A stretch of 64,000 bases of DNA, taken from contig NZ_JAANBD010000029.1 in NCBI RefSeq assembly GCF_011089885.1, positions 124,001 to 188,000 on the forward strand, given 5' to 3'. Source of the DNA: Thioalkalivibrio sp. XN279. Lineage in GTDB: Bacteria; Pseudomonadota; Gammaproteobacteria; Steroidobacterales; XN24. Shown here in pieces: positions 54,280-64,000 of the stretch. Made by a program: the position numbers and the translations under genes. Position 1 is the stretch's first letter. Each line of letters begins with the position of its first letter. A model generated the notes under the pieces. It did no database searches, was not told where the DNA came from, and worked only from the letters and a program-made list of their open reading frames with translations.

Positions 54280-56883
54280 ATGAGCACCCCCGATCACTCA
54301 CAACACACGCCCATGATGCGCCAGTTCCTGCGCATCAAGGCCGAGTACCCGGACATCCTCCTGTTCTACCGCATGGGGGATTTCTACGAGCTCTTCTACG
54401 ACGACGCGCGGCGCGCGGCGAAGCTCATCGACATCACCCTCACCACGCGCGGGCAGAGCGCGGGCCAGCCGATTCCGATGGCCGGGGTGCCGGTGCACAG
54501 CGTGGAGGGTTACCTGGCGAAGCTGCTGCGCCAGGGCGAGTCGGTGGCGATCTGCGAGCAGATCGGCGATCCGGCCACGAGCAAGGGCCCGGTGGAGCGC
54601 CAGGTGGTGCGCGTGGTCACGCCCGGCACCGTGACCGACGAGGGCCTGCTGGACGAGCGCAACGAGGTGCTGCTGGCCTGCGTGCACGTCGGCGCGGCCG
54701 GCATCGGGCTGGCGTGGCTGGACCTCGCGGGCGGGCGTTTCCGCGTGGCGCGCCTGGACGGCGCCGAGGCGCTGGCGGCGGAGCTGGAGCGGCTGCAGCC
54801 GGCGGAGCTCTTGGTGGACGAGGACGCGCGCCTGCCGGCGGTGGTGCGCGAGCGCGCCGGGGTGAAGACGCGGCCGCCCTGGCATTTCGACCTCGACACC
54901 GCGACACGATTGCTGTGCAAGCAATTCGGCGTCAGCGACCTGGCCGGGTTCGGTTGCGCCGAGCTGCCTGAGGCGGTGCAGGCGGCGGGCTGCCTGCTGC
55001 AGTACGTGCTCGACACCCAGCGCAGCGCCCTGCCCCACCTGCGCGGCCTCGGCACGGAAACACGCGACGAGGCGCTCGTCATGGACGCGGCCACGCGCCG
55101 CAACCTGGAGCTGGACCGCAGCCTGACGGGGCGCCACGAGCACACCCTGCTCGGCGTCATGGACGAGACCGCGACGCCCATGGGCGGGCGGCTGCTGCGG
55201 CGCTGGCTCAACCGCCCGCTGCGCGACCGCGCCGTGCTGGAAGGCCGGCACGAAGCGGTGGAACGACTGTTGCTGGAGGGCGACGTCGAGGGCCTGCGCG
55301 AAGCGTTGCGCGGCATCCCCGACCTCGAGCGCATCCTCGCTCGCGTAGCGCTGCGCTCGGCCCGCCCGCGCGACCTGGCCGGCTTGCGCGACGGGCTGGG
55401 GCGACTGCCGGCATTGCGCGCCCTGCTCGCCGGCGTTGCGGCGCCGCGGCTGGGGGCGCTGGCCGACGAATGCGGCGAACACGACGACACCTTCGGCCTG
55501 CTGGTGCGCGCCGTCGTCGAGCAGCCGCCGATGCTGGTGCGCGACGGCGGCGTCATCGCGCCGGGCTGGGACGCGGAGCTGGACGAGCTGCGCGCGCTGT
55601 CCACCCAGGCGGACGGTTTCCTCGAGGCGCTGGAGGCGCGCGAGCGCGAGCGCACCGGGCTGCCCTCGCTCAAGGTCGGCTACAACCGCGTGCACGGCTA
55701 TTACATCGAGATCAGCCGCACCCAGGCGAAGAACGCACCGGCGGACTACAGCCGCCGCCAGACGCTGAAGGGCGCCGAGCGCTTCATCACGCCGGAGCTG
55801 AAGGAATTCGAGGACAAGGTGCTGTCCGCGCGCGAACGCGCGCTGGCGCGCGAGAAGGCCCTGTACGACGACCTGGTGGAAGCGCTGGTGGCACAGCTCG
55901 GCCCGCTGCAGCTCATGGCTGCGGCCGTGGCGGAGATCGACGTGCTGGCGAACCTGGCGGAGCGGGCCGCAGCGCTGAACCTGAGCCGCCCGCGCCTGGT
56001 GGCCCAGCCGCGCCTCGCCATCAGCGGCGGGCGCCACCTGGTCGTGGAAAGGGTCTCCGACCAGCCTTTCATCCCGAACGACCTGGCGCTGGATGCCGGC
56101 CGGCGCATGCTGGTGATCACCGGCCCGAACATGGGCGGCAAGTCGACCTACATGCGCCAGGCGGCGCTGATCGTGATCCTCGCCCATGCCGGCAGCTTCG
56201 TGCCGGCGGAATCTGCCGAGCTCGGGCCCGTGGACCGCATCTTCACCCGCATCGGGGCCTCGGACGACCTCGCCGGCGGCCGCTCGACCTTCATGGTGGA
56301 GATGACCGAGGCGGCGAACATCCTCAACAACGCCACCGCGCACAGCCTGGTGCTGATGGACGAGATCGGGCGCGGCACCAGCACCTTCGACGGCCTGTCG
56401 CTGGCCTGGGCCTGCGCGCATTTCATCGGCGAGCAGCTCGGCGCCTTCACGCTGTTCGCCACGCATTACTTCGAGCTCACCGCGCTGGCGAAAGAACTGC
56501 CCGCCTGCGCCAACGTGCACCTGGACGCCACCGAGCACGAGGGCAAGCTGGTGTTCCTGCACAGCGTGCGCGACGGCCCGGCGAACCAGAGCTACGGGCT
56601 GCAGGTGGCGGCGCTGGCCGGCGTGCCGCCGCAGGTCATCCGGCGCGCGCGCGGCTACCTGCGCGAGCTGGAGCAGGGTCGTATCGCCGTACCGGGGCCG
56701 CAACCGGAGCTGCCGCTGTTCGAGGCGCCGGCACGCACGGCGTCCGATCCGGCGCTGGAGCGCTTGCACAGCATCGACCCGGACAGCCTCACGCCACGCG
56801 CCGCGCTGGAACTGATTTACGAACTCAAGGCGCTGGTGGCTGAACACACCGGCGCCAAGCCCACGGGGAAACCTCGCTCATGA
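54280..56883 (+). CDS. mutS: DNA mismatch repair protein MutS
   Basis: MutS recognises mismatches. The 867-residue protein has the mismatch-binding Phe-x-Glu motif ([14 protein letters not shown]), Walker [11 protein letters not shown], the ATPase segment [20 protein letters not shown] and [13 protein letters not shown]. All expected motifs are intact, so it should be functional. The ATG at 54280 starts [20 protein letters not shown]. It overlaps the next gene by 4 bp. Confidence 0.98.
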   Translation: MSTPDHSQHTPMMRQFLRIKAEYPDILLFYRMGDFYELFYDDARRAAKLIDITLTTRGQSAGQPIPMAGVPVHSVEGYLAKLLRQGESVAICEQIGDPATSKGPVERQVVRVVTPGTVTDEGLLDERNEVLLACVHVGAAGIGLAWLDLAGGRFRVARLDGAEALAAELERLQPAELLVDEDARLPAVVRERAGVKTRPPWHFDLDTATRLLCKQFGVSDLAGFGCAELPEAVQAAGCLLQYVLDTQRSALPHLRGLGTETRDEALVMDAATRRNLELDRSLTGRHEHTLLGVMDETATPMGGRLLRRWLNRPLRDRAVLEGRHEAVERLLLEGDVEGLREALRGIPDLERILARVALRSARPRDLAGLRDGLGRLPALRALLAGVAAPRLGALADECGEHDDTFGLLVRAVVEQPPMLVRDGGVIAPGWDAELDELRALSTQADGFLEALEARERERTGLPSLKVGYNRVHGYYIEISRTQAKNAPADYSRRQTLKGAERFITPELKEFEDKVLSARERALAREKALYDDLVEALVAQLGPLQLMAAAVAEIDVLANLAERAAALNLSRPRLVAQPRLAISGGRHLVVERVSDQPFIPNDLALDAGRRMLVITGPNMGGKSTYMRQAALIVILAHAGSFVPAESAELGPVDRIFTRIGASDDLAGGRSTFMVEMTEAANILNNATAHSLVLMDEIGRGTSTFDGLSLAWACAHFIGEQLGAFTLFATHYFELTALAKELPACANVHLDATEHEGKLVFLHSVRDGPANQSYGLQVAALAGVPPQVIRRARGYLRELEQGRIAVPGPQPELPLFEAPARTASDPALERLHSIDPDSLTPRAALELIYELKALVAEHTGAKPTGKPRS

Positions 56884-57962
56884 CGCTACTCATCGTCTTC
56901 TTCCTGTTTGCCATCCTGGTCTCCTTCGCGTGCTCGATCTGGGAGTCGGTGCTGTTGTCCGTGACCCCGAGCTACGTCAATCGCGCCAACCAGGAAGGCT
57001 CGCGCACCGGCAAGCTGTTGAACGAGTTCAAGCAGGACATCGACCGGCCGCTGGCGGCCATCCTGACGCTGAACACCTTCGCGCACACCATCGGCGCCAT
57101 CGGCGTGGGGGCCCAGGCGAGCCGGTTGTGGGGTGCGGGCGGTTTCGAGCTCGGCGGCGTGATGATCGACTACGAGGCGGTCGTCGCGGCCGTCACCACG
57201 CTCGGCATCCTGGTGCTCTCGGAGATCATCCCCAAGACCCTCGGCGCCAATTACTGGCAGCAGCTCGCGCCGTTCGCGGTGCGCGCGATCAAGGTCCTCA
57301 TCATTGTGCTCTACCCGCTGGTGTGGATGAGCCAGGTCATCACGCAGTTCATGAAGAAAGACAAGGAACACCCGGTGTTCAGCCGCGCCGAGTTCCTTGC
57401 CATGACCGAGATGGGCCGGACGGAGGGACAGCTGGACGAGCAGGAGGCCGAGGTCATCCGCAACCTGCTCAACCTCAACCAGCTCAGGGTGCACGACGTG
57501 ATGACGCCGCGCCCGGTGGTGGTCGCGGGCGACCGCGAACAGACCGTGGCGGAGTTCCTGGAAGAAAACCCGGAGCTCGTTTTTTCGCGCATCCCCGTGT
57601 TCGACGACGAGATCGACACCGTCACCGGGGTGGTCTTCAAGGACGACCTGCTGGCGGCGATGGCCGCCGGCGAGGGGGATCGCGTGCTCGCCGAAATGGA
57701 ACGCCAGGCGTTGTTCATACCGGAGACGCTGACCCTGACCAAGGTGTTGCCACAGCTGCTCGACAACCGCCAGCAGCTCGCCGTCGCGGTCGACGAGTAC
57801 GGCGTCACGGCCGGGGTGATCACCGTCGAGGACGTACTCGAGACGTTGCTCGGGCTGGAGATCATGGACGAGAAGGACTCCGTCGCCGACCTGCAGCGTC
57901 TGGCGCGCGAGCGCTGGAAAGAGCGCCACGAGCGCCTCGGCATCCCCACGGCGAAAAGCTAA
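56880..57962 (+). CDS. CNNM/DUF21-CBS domain membrane protein
   Basis: The 360-residue protein has a DUF21 transmembrane domain of about four helices ([40 protein letters not shown]) and a pair of CBS domains ([40 protein letters not shown]). Relatives transport or control magnesium (CorB/CNNM). The C-terminal CorC-HlyC domain found in many relatives is missing. The start overlaps the mutS stop (ATGA). Confidence 0.9.
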   Translation: MTLLIVFFLFAILVSFACSIWESVLLSVTPSYVNRANQEGSRTGKLLNEFKQDIDRPLAAILTLNTFAHTIGAIGVGAQASRLWGAGGFELGGVMIDYEAVVAAVTTLGILVLSEIIPKTLGANYWQQLAPFAVRAIKVLIIVLYPLVWMSQVITQFMKKDKEHPVFSRAEFLAMTEMGRTEGQLDEQEAEVIRNLLNLNQLRVHDVMTPRPVVVAGDREQTVAEFLEENPELVFSRIPVFDDEIDTVTGVVFKDDLLAAMAAGEGDRVLAEMERQALFIPETLTLTKVLPQLLDNRQQLAVAVDEYGVTAGVITVEDVLETLLGLEIMDEKDSVADLQRLARERWKERHERLGIPTAKS

Positions 57963-58405
57963 CCGGCGCGGATTTTTTCGCTCGCGATCCGTTGCAGCGC
58001 CGCCCGGTTGCTCCAGGAGCTGGCGCGCGACAGGGCCTCGTCCAGGGGCAGCCAGGCGAATGCGCGGTGTTCCGCGGCATCGAGTCGGATCGGGGCCGGT
58101 TCAGGAAGCTCGAGCGCGAAGGCGTGCTCCAGGTTCTCGCTGACGCCCGGGGCGAACTTGTGGCGCCACGCCGGCGCAATGGTGAAGCGGTGGTTCATCT
58201 CCAGGTCCGCCAGCCCGTCAGCGTCGAGGCCGGTCTCCTCGGCCAGCTCGCGCACCGCGGCCTCGCCCGGGCTCTCGCCCGGCTCCAGGCTGCCGGTCAC
58301 GGACTGCCACCAGCCCGCCGGTTCATGCCGTTCCAGCAACAGGAAATCGCCGGCCCTCGTGTAGACCACGACCAGCACCGACTCCGGCTGCTTGAAGCGC
58401 GTCAT
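57959..58405 (-). CDS. nudB: Dihydroneopterin triphosphate diphosphatase-like Nudix hydrolase
   Basis: The 148-residue protein has the Nudix box GSLEPGESPGEAAVRELAEETGL and the C-terminal AEHRAFAWLPLDEAL of NudB, which removes pyrophosphate from dihydroneopterin triphosphate in folate synthesis. It lies directly downstream of aspS, the usual arrangement. The ATG at 58405 (MTRFKQPESVLVVVYT) is chosen over a GTG at 58417. The 3' end overlaps the convergent CNNM gene by 4 bp. Confidence 0.92.
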   Translation of the reverse strand: MTRFKQPESVLVVVYTRAGDFLLLERHEPAGWWQSVTGSLEPGESPGEAAVRELAEETGLDADGLADLEMNHRFTIAPAWRHKFAPGVSENLEHAFALELPEPAPIRLDAAEHRAFAWLPLDEALSRASSWSNRAALQRIASEKIRAG

Positions 58406-58439
58406 GTCCTCGCCCACGGCCGGTGGGACGGCGCGCCCG

Positions 58440-60212
58440 CTACTCGGCGGCGGGCTTGCGCACCCGGATCGACAGCTCGCGCAGCTGGGCGTCCGGCACC
58501 TCGCTCGGCGCGTCGGTGAGCGGGCAGCTGGCGGTCTGCGTCTTGGGGAAGGCGATGACCTCGCGGATACTGGAGGCGCCGGCCATGAGCATCACCATGC
58601 GGTCGATGCCGAAGGCGATGCCACCGTGCGGCGGACAGCCGAACTTGAGCGCATCCAGCAGGAAGCCGAACTTGGCACGCGCCTCCTCTTCCTCGATGCC
58701 GAGCAGCTGGAACACCGCCTGCTGCATGGCGCGGTCGTGGATACGCACCGAGCCGCCGCCGATCTCGGAGCCGTTCAGCACCATGTCGTAGGCGCGCGAC
58801 AGGGCGTTGCCCGGGTCGGCCGCCAGCGCGGCATAGTCGTCCACCGCGGGCGCGGTGAAGGGGTGGTGCAGGGCGAACCAGCGCTTCTCGCCCTCGTCCC
58901 ACTCGAACATCGGGAAGTCGACCACCCACAGCGGCCGCCAGCCGGCGGCGAGCAGGCCGAGGTCCATGCCGAGCTTGTCGCGCAGGGCGCCGAGCGCATC
59001 GTTCACGACCTTCGCCTTGTCGGCGCCGAAGAACACCAGGTCGCCGGTCTCGGCGCCGGTGCGGGACATGATCCCGGCCACGGCCTCGTCGGGCAGGAAC
59101 TTGAGGATGGGCGACTGCAGGCCTTCGCGGCCGGCTGCGGCGTCGTTGACCTTGATGTAGGCCAGGCCGCGGGCACCGTAGCGGCCGACGAACGCGGTGT
59201 ACTCGTCGATCTCCTTGCGCGTCAGGCTGCCGCCGCCGGGCACGCGCAGCGCCGCGACGCGGCCCTTCGGGTCGGCCGCCGGGCCGGCAAAGACCTTGAA
59301 TTCCACGCTGGCGACGAGGTCGGCGACCTCCACCAGCTCGAGCGGGTTGCGCAGGTCCGGGCGATCCGTGCCGAAACGCTCCACGGCCTCGGCCCAGCGC
59401 ATGCGCGGGAAGGGATCGGGCAGCTCGACGTCCAGCACCTCGCGGAACAGCTCGCGCACCATCTGTTCCATCAGCCCGGTGATGCCGTCCTCGTCCATGA
59501 ACGAGGTCTCGACGTCGAGCTGGGTGAACTCTGGCTGGCGGTCGGCGCGCAGGTCCTCGTCGCGGAAGCAGCGCGCGATCTGGTAGTAGCGGTCCAGCCC
59601 GGACATCATCAAGAGCTGCTTGAACAGCTGCGGCGACTGCGGCAGGGCGTAGAACTTGCCGGGGAAGTTGCGCGCCGGCACCAGGTAATCGCGCGCGCCC
59701 TCCGGCGTGGCCTTGGTCAGCACCGGGGTCTCGACATCGACGAAACCGTTGCCGTCGAGGAAACGGCGCAGCGCGCTGGTGACGCGGTGGCGCAGGCGCA
59801 GGTTGCGCAGCATTTCCGGGCGACGCAGGTCGAGGTAGCGGTAGCGCAGCCGGAGGTCCTCGCCCGCCGCCTCGTCGTGGTGGAAGGGCGGGGTCTCGCT
59901 GCGGTTCAGCACTTCGAGCTGGCGCGCCACCAGCTCCACCTGGCCGGTGGCCAGGCCCGGGTTGGCGGTGCCCTCGGGACGGCTGCGCACCTCGCCCGTC
60001 ACCCGCAGCACGAACTCCGAGCGCAGGCTTTCCGCCAGCGCGAACATGGCCGCGTCGTCGGGGTTGAACACCACCTGCAGCAGGCCCTCGCGGTCGCGCA
60101 GGTCGACGAAAATCACGCCGCCGTGGTCGCGCCGGCGGTGCACCCAGCCGACCACCGTGGCCGACTGGCCGATCAGGGCTTCGTTGACCTCGCCGCAGTA
60201 GTGGGTACGCAT
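58440..60212 (-). CDS. aspS: Aspartyl-tRNA synthetase
   Basis: AspS charges tRNA-Asp. The 590-residue class II synthetase begins [20 protein letters not shown] with the OB-fold anticodon-binding domain, then [12 protein letters not shown], the motif 2 region [20 protein letters not shown], a bacterial insertion domain and motif 3 [15 protein letters not shown]. The ATG at 60212 is chosen; AAGGAAG lies about 8 bases upstream. The order FmdB-DUF502-aspS-nudB is common in gammaproteobacteria. Confidence 0.98.
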   Translation of the reverse strand: MRTHYCGEVNEALIGQSATVVGWVHRRRDHGGVIFVDLRDREGLLQVVFNPDDAAMFALAESLRSEFVLRVTGEVRSRPEGTANPGLATGQVELVARQLEVLNRSETPPFHHDEAAGEDLRLRYRYLDLRRPEMLRNLRLRHRVTSALRRFLDGNGFVDVETPVLTKATPEGARDYLVPARNFPGKFYALPQSPQLFKQLLMMSGLDRYYQIARCFRDEDLRADRQPEFTQLDVETSFMDEDGITGLMEQMVRELFREVLDVELPDPFPRMRWAEAVERFGTDRPDLRNPLELVEVADLVASVEFKVFAGPAADPKGRVAALRVPGGGSLTRKEIDEYTAFVGRYGARGLAYIKVNDAAAGREGLQSPILKFLPDEAVAGIMSRTGAETGDLVFFGADKAKVVNDALGALRDKLGMDLGLLAAGWRPLWVVDFPMFEWDEGEKRWFALHHPFTAPAVDDYAALAADPGNALSRAYDMVLNGSEIGGGSVRIHDRAMQQAVFQLLGIEEEEARAKFGFLLDALKFGCPPHGGIAFGIDRMVMLMAGASSIREVIAFPKTQTASCPLTDAPSEVPDAQLRELSIRVRKPAAE

Positions 60213-60278
60213 CGAAATTCTTCCTTGGAGGGCTGCGATGCCGGCGCGCATGGCGTGACCGGCGAAGGGCCGGGGATG

Positions 60279-60932
60279 TTACTGGGGCGCCTCAGGCCGC
60301 GCAAGGCTGGCCCGGGCCGCTTCCGGGCTGGTCCAGCGCGGCACGGCCACGCCCAGGGAGATGATGAAGCGCAAGCCTTCGTCGACCTTCATGTCCAGCG
60401 GCACGAGCTCGTCGCGCGGCACGAACAGCAGGAAGCCGGAGGTGGGGTTGGGCGTGGTCGGCAGGAACACGCAAATGACCTTTTCCGTGGTGCGGTGCTG
60501 CACCTCGCCTTCGAGCTCGGAGGTCTGGAAGCACATGCTCCACACCCCCTTGCGCGGATGCTCGACCAGGAACACGCGCTTGAAGGCGGTGCTGTGGTCC
60601 GCGAACAGGGTTTCGGCGACCTGCTTGGCGCTGGAATAGATGCCCCGCACCAGCGGGATGCGCGCCACGATGCGGTCGCCGATCTCCACCAGGCGGCGCC
60701 CGGCGAAGTTGGCCGCGAACAGGCCCGTGGCGACCAGGATGCCGAGCGCCAGCAGCAGGCCGAGACCCGGGATCGTGAAGCCCAGCAGGTTCTCGGGGCG
60801 TACCGGCTCGGGCAACAGCAGCAGGATCTGATCGACGAAGCGGATCAGGAAGCGCACGACCAGGAAGGTCACCACCAGCGGGATCCACAGGATCAGCCCG
60901 GTGACCAGGTATTTGCGCAGCGTCTTAAGCAA
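60279..60932 (-). CDS. DUF502 membrane protein
   Basis: The 217-residue protein has two N-terminal helices (YLVTGLILWIPLVVTFLVVR, GLGLLLALGILVATGLFAAN) and the DUF502 segment RIPLVRGIYSSAKQVAETLF, followed by VFLPTTPNPTSGFLLFVPRD. The function is unknown. Its start overlaps the FmdB gene by 8 bp, and it precedes aspS by 66 bp. Confidence 0.93.
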   Translation of the reverse strand: MLKTLRKYLVTGLILWIPLVVTFLVVRFLIRFVDQILLLLPEPVRPENLLGFTIPGLGLLLALGILVATGLFAANFAGRRLVEIGDRIVARIPLVRGIYSSAKQVAETLFADHSTAFKRVFLVEHPRKGVWSMCFQTSELEGEVQHRTTEKVICVFLPTTPNPTSGFLLFVPRDELVPLDMKVDEGLRFIISLGVAVPRWTSPEAARASLARPEAPQ

Positions 60933-61299
60933 CGCTGTCGGCCTTGCCGCTCGCGGGCTTGCTGTCGGCGGGCTTGGCGGCAGGCTTGTCGCCGCCTTTC
61001 TCGGCGGACTTGCCCGGGGCCTTGTCGGCGGCCTTGTCGGCGGACTTGTCGCCTGCCTTGACGCCAGGATCTGCTGCCTTGCTGTCGGACTCCGCGAGGT
61101 TGCGCTTCTTGTCGCCCTTGCCCTTGAAGTCGGTCTCGTACCAGCCGCTGCCCTTGAGCCGGAAGCGCGGCGCCGAAAGCTGCCGCTTCAGCTGAGGTTC
61201 GCCGCAGGTGGGGCAATGCACCAGGGGCTCGTCGGAGATCTTCTGCAGCGCGTCCAGGCTGTGGCCGCAAGCGCCGCACAGGTACTCGTAGATCGGCAT
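60925..61299 (-). CDS. FmdB-type zinc-ribbon protein with a Lys/Ala-rich tail
   Basis: The 124-residue protein has an N-terminal FmdB zinc ribbon (MPIYEYLCGACGHSLDALQK, HCPTCGEP with the four cysteines CGAC and CPTC) and the segment FRLKGSGWYETDFKG. The last 60 residues are a low-complexity Lys/Ala/Asp repeat (ADKSADKAADKAPGKS). FmdB proteins are putative regulators of unknown mechanism. The ATG at 61299 is the family start. Confidence 0.92.
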   Translation of the reverse strand: MPIYEYLCGACGHSLDALQKISDEPLVHCPTCGEPQLKRQLSAPRFRLKGSGWYETDFKGKGDKKRNLAESDSKAADPGVKAGDKSADKAADKAPGKSAEKGGDKPAAKPADSKPASGKADSVA

Positions 61300-61340
61300 G
61301 TAAGGCACTTCCTCTGCGATGGTGACCTAGTATCGCTGAT

Positions 61341-61397
61341 GGGGGTCTGACCCCCCAAATGCGCATTAACGATGCGCACTAACGGGGTCAGACCCCC
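61341..61397. repeat. REP-like palindromic element next to clpB
   Basis: GGGGGTCTGACCCC at 61341-61354 and GGGGTCAGACCCCC at 61384-61397 are each near-palindromic and are complementary to each other. Between them lie two near-identical 13-mers, ATGCGCATTAACG and ATGCGCACTAACG (61359-61384). GGGGTCTGACCCC-type units resemble REP elements mobilised by RAYT transposases in proteobacteria. The right arm ends directly at the clpB stop codon. No RAYT gene lies in the window. Confidence 0.7.
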
Positions 61398-63968
<2,571 letters not shown>

Positions 63969-64000
63969 GGGGTTCACCCGGAGAAACTCGGTTTCCCTCG

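Noticed and set aside
54298..56847. An 849-codon open frame antisense to mutS
   Set aside because: mutS is unmistakable on the plus strand; the antisense frame is a low-complexity shadow.

Overview
The window is GC-rich, densely coded DNA that looks like a gammaproteobacterial chromosome. The evidence is a complete Na+-translocating NADH:quinone reductase operon (nqrA-F plus nqrM), the classic gammaproteobacterial block pncC-recA-recX-alaS-lysC-csrA-tRNA-Ser-tRNA-Arg, zapG, QseB/QseC-like signalling genes and an Anr/FNR-type promoter. I cannot name the genus. Coding is almost continuous, with frequent 4 to 20 base overlaps. I see no CRISPR array, insertion sequence, integrase or prophage.

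Layout. 1-531: end of a YqeC-like gene and a MoaD/ThiS-like sulfur carrier. 566-7537 (minus): nqrABCDEF-nqrM, extended by a CBS-domain protein and an unknown helical protein. 7722-13502 (plus): DUF4397 lipoprotein, secreted S9 peptidase, and a patatin fused to an outer-membrane barrel. 13527-18782: a large TPR/Rossmann-like/nucleotide-cyclase protein, DUF3307, ZapG, a PQQ-type sugar dehydrogenase and DUF4920. 18783-19120: a gene-free stretch with two long hairpins. 19121-29743: FetAB-like exporter, a membrane-anchored response-regulator fusion, a small metalloprotease, a DUF2207-LemA-NatB-NatA-hydrolase run and a cation diffusion facilitator. 29850-31149: two secreted proteins of unknown function. 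31288-38404 (minus): an eight-gene operon described below. 38526-41675: DUF423, an outer-membrane cytochrome-porin, CIA30 and DUF1499. 41684-43617: arsenic operon (arsR-arsC-acr3). 43784-46257: arfB, DJ-1/PfpI protein, TrhA, CsbD and a Pmp3-type peptide. 46423-54173: tRNAs, csrA, lysC, alaS, recX, recA, thpR, pncC. 54280-63968: mutS, a CNNM-type protein, nudB, aspS, DUF502, FmdB and clpB.

The most interesting system is the operon at 31288-38404. A thermostable-hemolysin-family protein, an acyl-AMP-ligase-like enzyme, a heme-oxygenase-fold probable diiron enzyme and a short-chain dehydrogenase overlap one another end to end. They are followed without a real gap by a TPR protein, an OmpR-type regulator, its sensor kinase and a membrane-bound winged-helix protein. 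The operon's upstream region carries a CTTAAA-N5-CTTAAG repeat matching the box recognised by PmrA/QseB-type regulators. This suggests a self-regulated pathway making or modifying an acyl-derived molecule. A second run of 11-bp repeats lies upstream of the neighbouring secreted-protein gene.

The second notable feature is a family of four long hairpins, arranged as two inverted pairs about 34 kb apart (18820-19102 and 52734-53096). Their loops are conserved but their stems are unrelated in sequence. I do not recognise this family.
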